Source of the DNA: Verrucomicrobiota bacterium
Lineage (GTDB): Bacteria > Verrucomicrobiota > Verrucomicrobiia > Chthoniobacterales > UBA10450
Length of the DNA stretch: 6,874 nt
NCBI GenBank assembly: GCA_003219995.1
Contig: QHRC01000129.1
Span: 608 to 7,481 of the forward strand
Direction: 5' to 3'
Of this stretch, positions 6,340-6,874 are shown piece by piece; within the stretch, counting starts at the first letter, position 1; every line of letters starts with the position of its first letter. A program made the translations under genes and the position numbers. Below the pieces are notes generated by a model. The model was given only the letters and a program-made list of their open reading frames with translations, made no database searches and had not been told where the DNA came from.

Positions 6340-6874
6340 TTACGTGCCGGATTTCGTCGCCCCGGCTACGTCCTTCGAATTGATATCGAGGGTGATCATG
6401 AAGCCGTTGCTCCCCTTGAACTCGAACGCCTTGTCCCCCACCCGATAAGCTTCGACTTCGTTAGGCATCATGATGAAACCATCATTCCGCGGCGCCCCGA
6501 AGTAGCGCAGATTCTTGATCACGATTGGCTCGTCCGTCATTCCTTTGAACTTGTTCAGCACAACTTCCGCTGCTTTGCCGTCATCCAATTTCGCTTCGGC
6601 GCGCTCTTTCGTCGCGGTCCATGTTATTTTCGAATCGTTTGCGACATTGAACGATTTCCATTTCACCGGATAAATGTGGCCGAGCGTGGCTTTGATTCCT
6701 TCGCGCTGCGCCGGCGTCACCGACGGATCGAATGTCAGCACGGCCCAATCGGTTTGCCCTTTCGACCAATCACCACCGAGATCGCCCGAAACCCAAAACT
6801 TGGCGCCATCGAGCTTGGTCTCGCCGTAATTTCCGTGGTTCACTTTGTAGGCATTGTTGAATTTGCAGTAGTGC
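6340..6874 (-). CDS. DUF1326-family protein, 5' partial
   Basis: The frame is open to the edge of the window, so the N-terminus is missing. The GTG at 6843 is an internal Val codon, since ten in-frame codons (HYCKFNNAYK) precede it. The visible 177 residues match the layout I know for DUF1326 (PF07040): a Cys before a Y-K-V-N-H-G-N-Y-G strand, then TKLDGAKFWV, a small G-rich turn, FDPSVTPAQREGIKATLGHIYP at about 50-71, and a beta-rich C-terminal half ending near GFMITLDINSKD. The upstream Cys-rich part that would be diagnostic is outside the window. The family has no established biochemical function. It is co-directional with the phosphoesterase and rtcB, but the 75-base gap (6265-6339) is filled mostly by an inverted repeat, so a shared transcript is uncertain. 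Confidence 0.75.
   Translation of the reverse strand, partial: HYCKFNNAYKVNHGNYGETKLDGAKFWVSGDLGGDWSKGQTDWAVLTFDPSVTPAQREGIKATLGHIYPVKWKSFNVANDSKITWTATKERAEAKLDDGKAAEVVLNKFKGMTDEPIVIKNLRYFGAPRNDGFIMMPNEVEAYRVGDKAFEFKGSNGFMITLDINSKDVAGATKSGT

Overview
The window looks like chromosomal DNA of a moderately GC-rich, Gram-negative, soil-type bacterium. The style fits the Verrucomicrobiota (Chthoniobacterales-like): TPR-rich proteins, Pro/Ser/Thr/Ala linkers and tails, a DUF1326 protein, and short GTAG-headed palindromic repeats between genes. This placement rests on gene style and recalled family resemblance, not on a marker gene, so it is tentative. There is no rRNA, tRNA, CRISPR array, insertion sequence or phage gene.

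Left block, plus strand (1-4512): three genes with short gaps. First is the 3' part of a tetratricopeptide-repeat (TPR) protein whose start lies outside the window. Next is an AI-2E/PerM-family (PF01594) multi-spanning membrane protein with an unusual Pro/Ala/Ser-rich insertion. Last is a membrane-anchored TPR-like protein with a strong Shine-Dalgarno, one N-terminal membrane segment and a Pro/Ser/Thr tail. The 57- and 72-base gaps and shared direction allow one transcript, but no promoter or terminator is clear.

Right block, minus strand (6874 down to 4517): a DUF1326-family protein (5' end outside the window), then a small 2H phosphoesterase of the cyclic phosphodiesterase (CPDase) type with both His motifs, then the RNA ligase RtcB. 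Its last stop is only 4 bases from the stop of the left block, so the two blocks converge tail to tail. RtcB joins RNA ends that carry a 2',3'-cyclic or 3'-phosphate. CPDase-type 2H enzymes open cyclic phosphates. The pair therefore suggests a small RNA-end processing module, which is the main functional idea here.

Both gaps of the right block are filled by palindromic repeats that read as paired, inverted REP-like units: a GTAG head followed by a hairpin with a 3-base loop. They distort naive gene calls, creating false N-terminal extensions of RtcB and of the phosphoesterase. They also supply a C-terminal tail to the phosphoesterase. The normal end of that enzyme appears to survive out of frame just upstream of the repeat, which points to a small frameshifting deletion.
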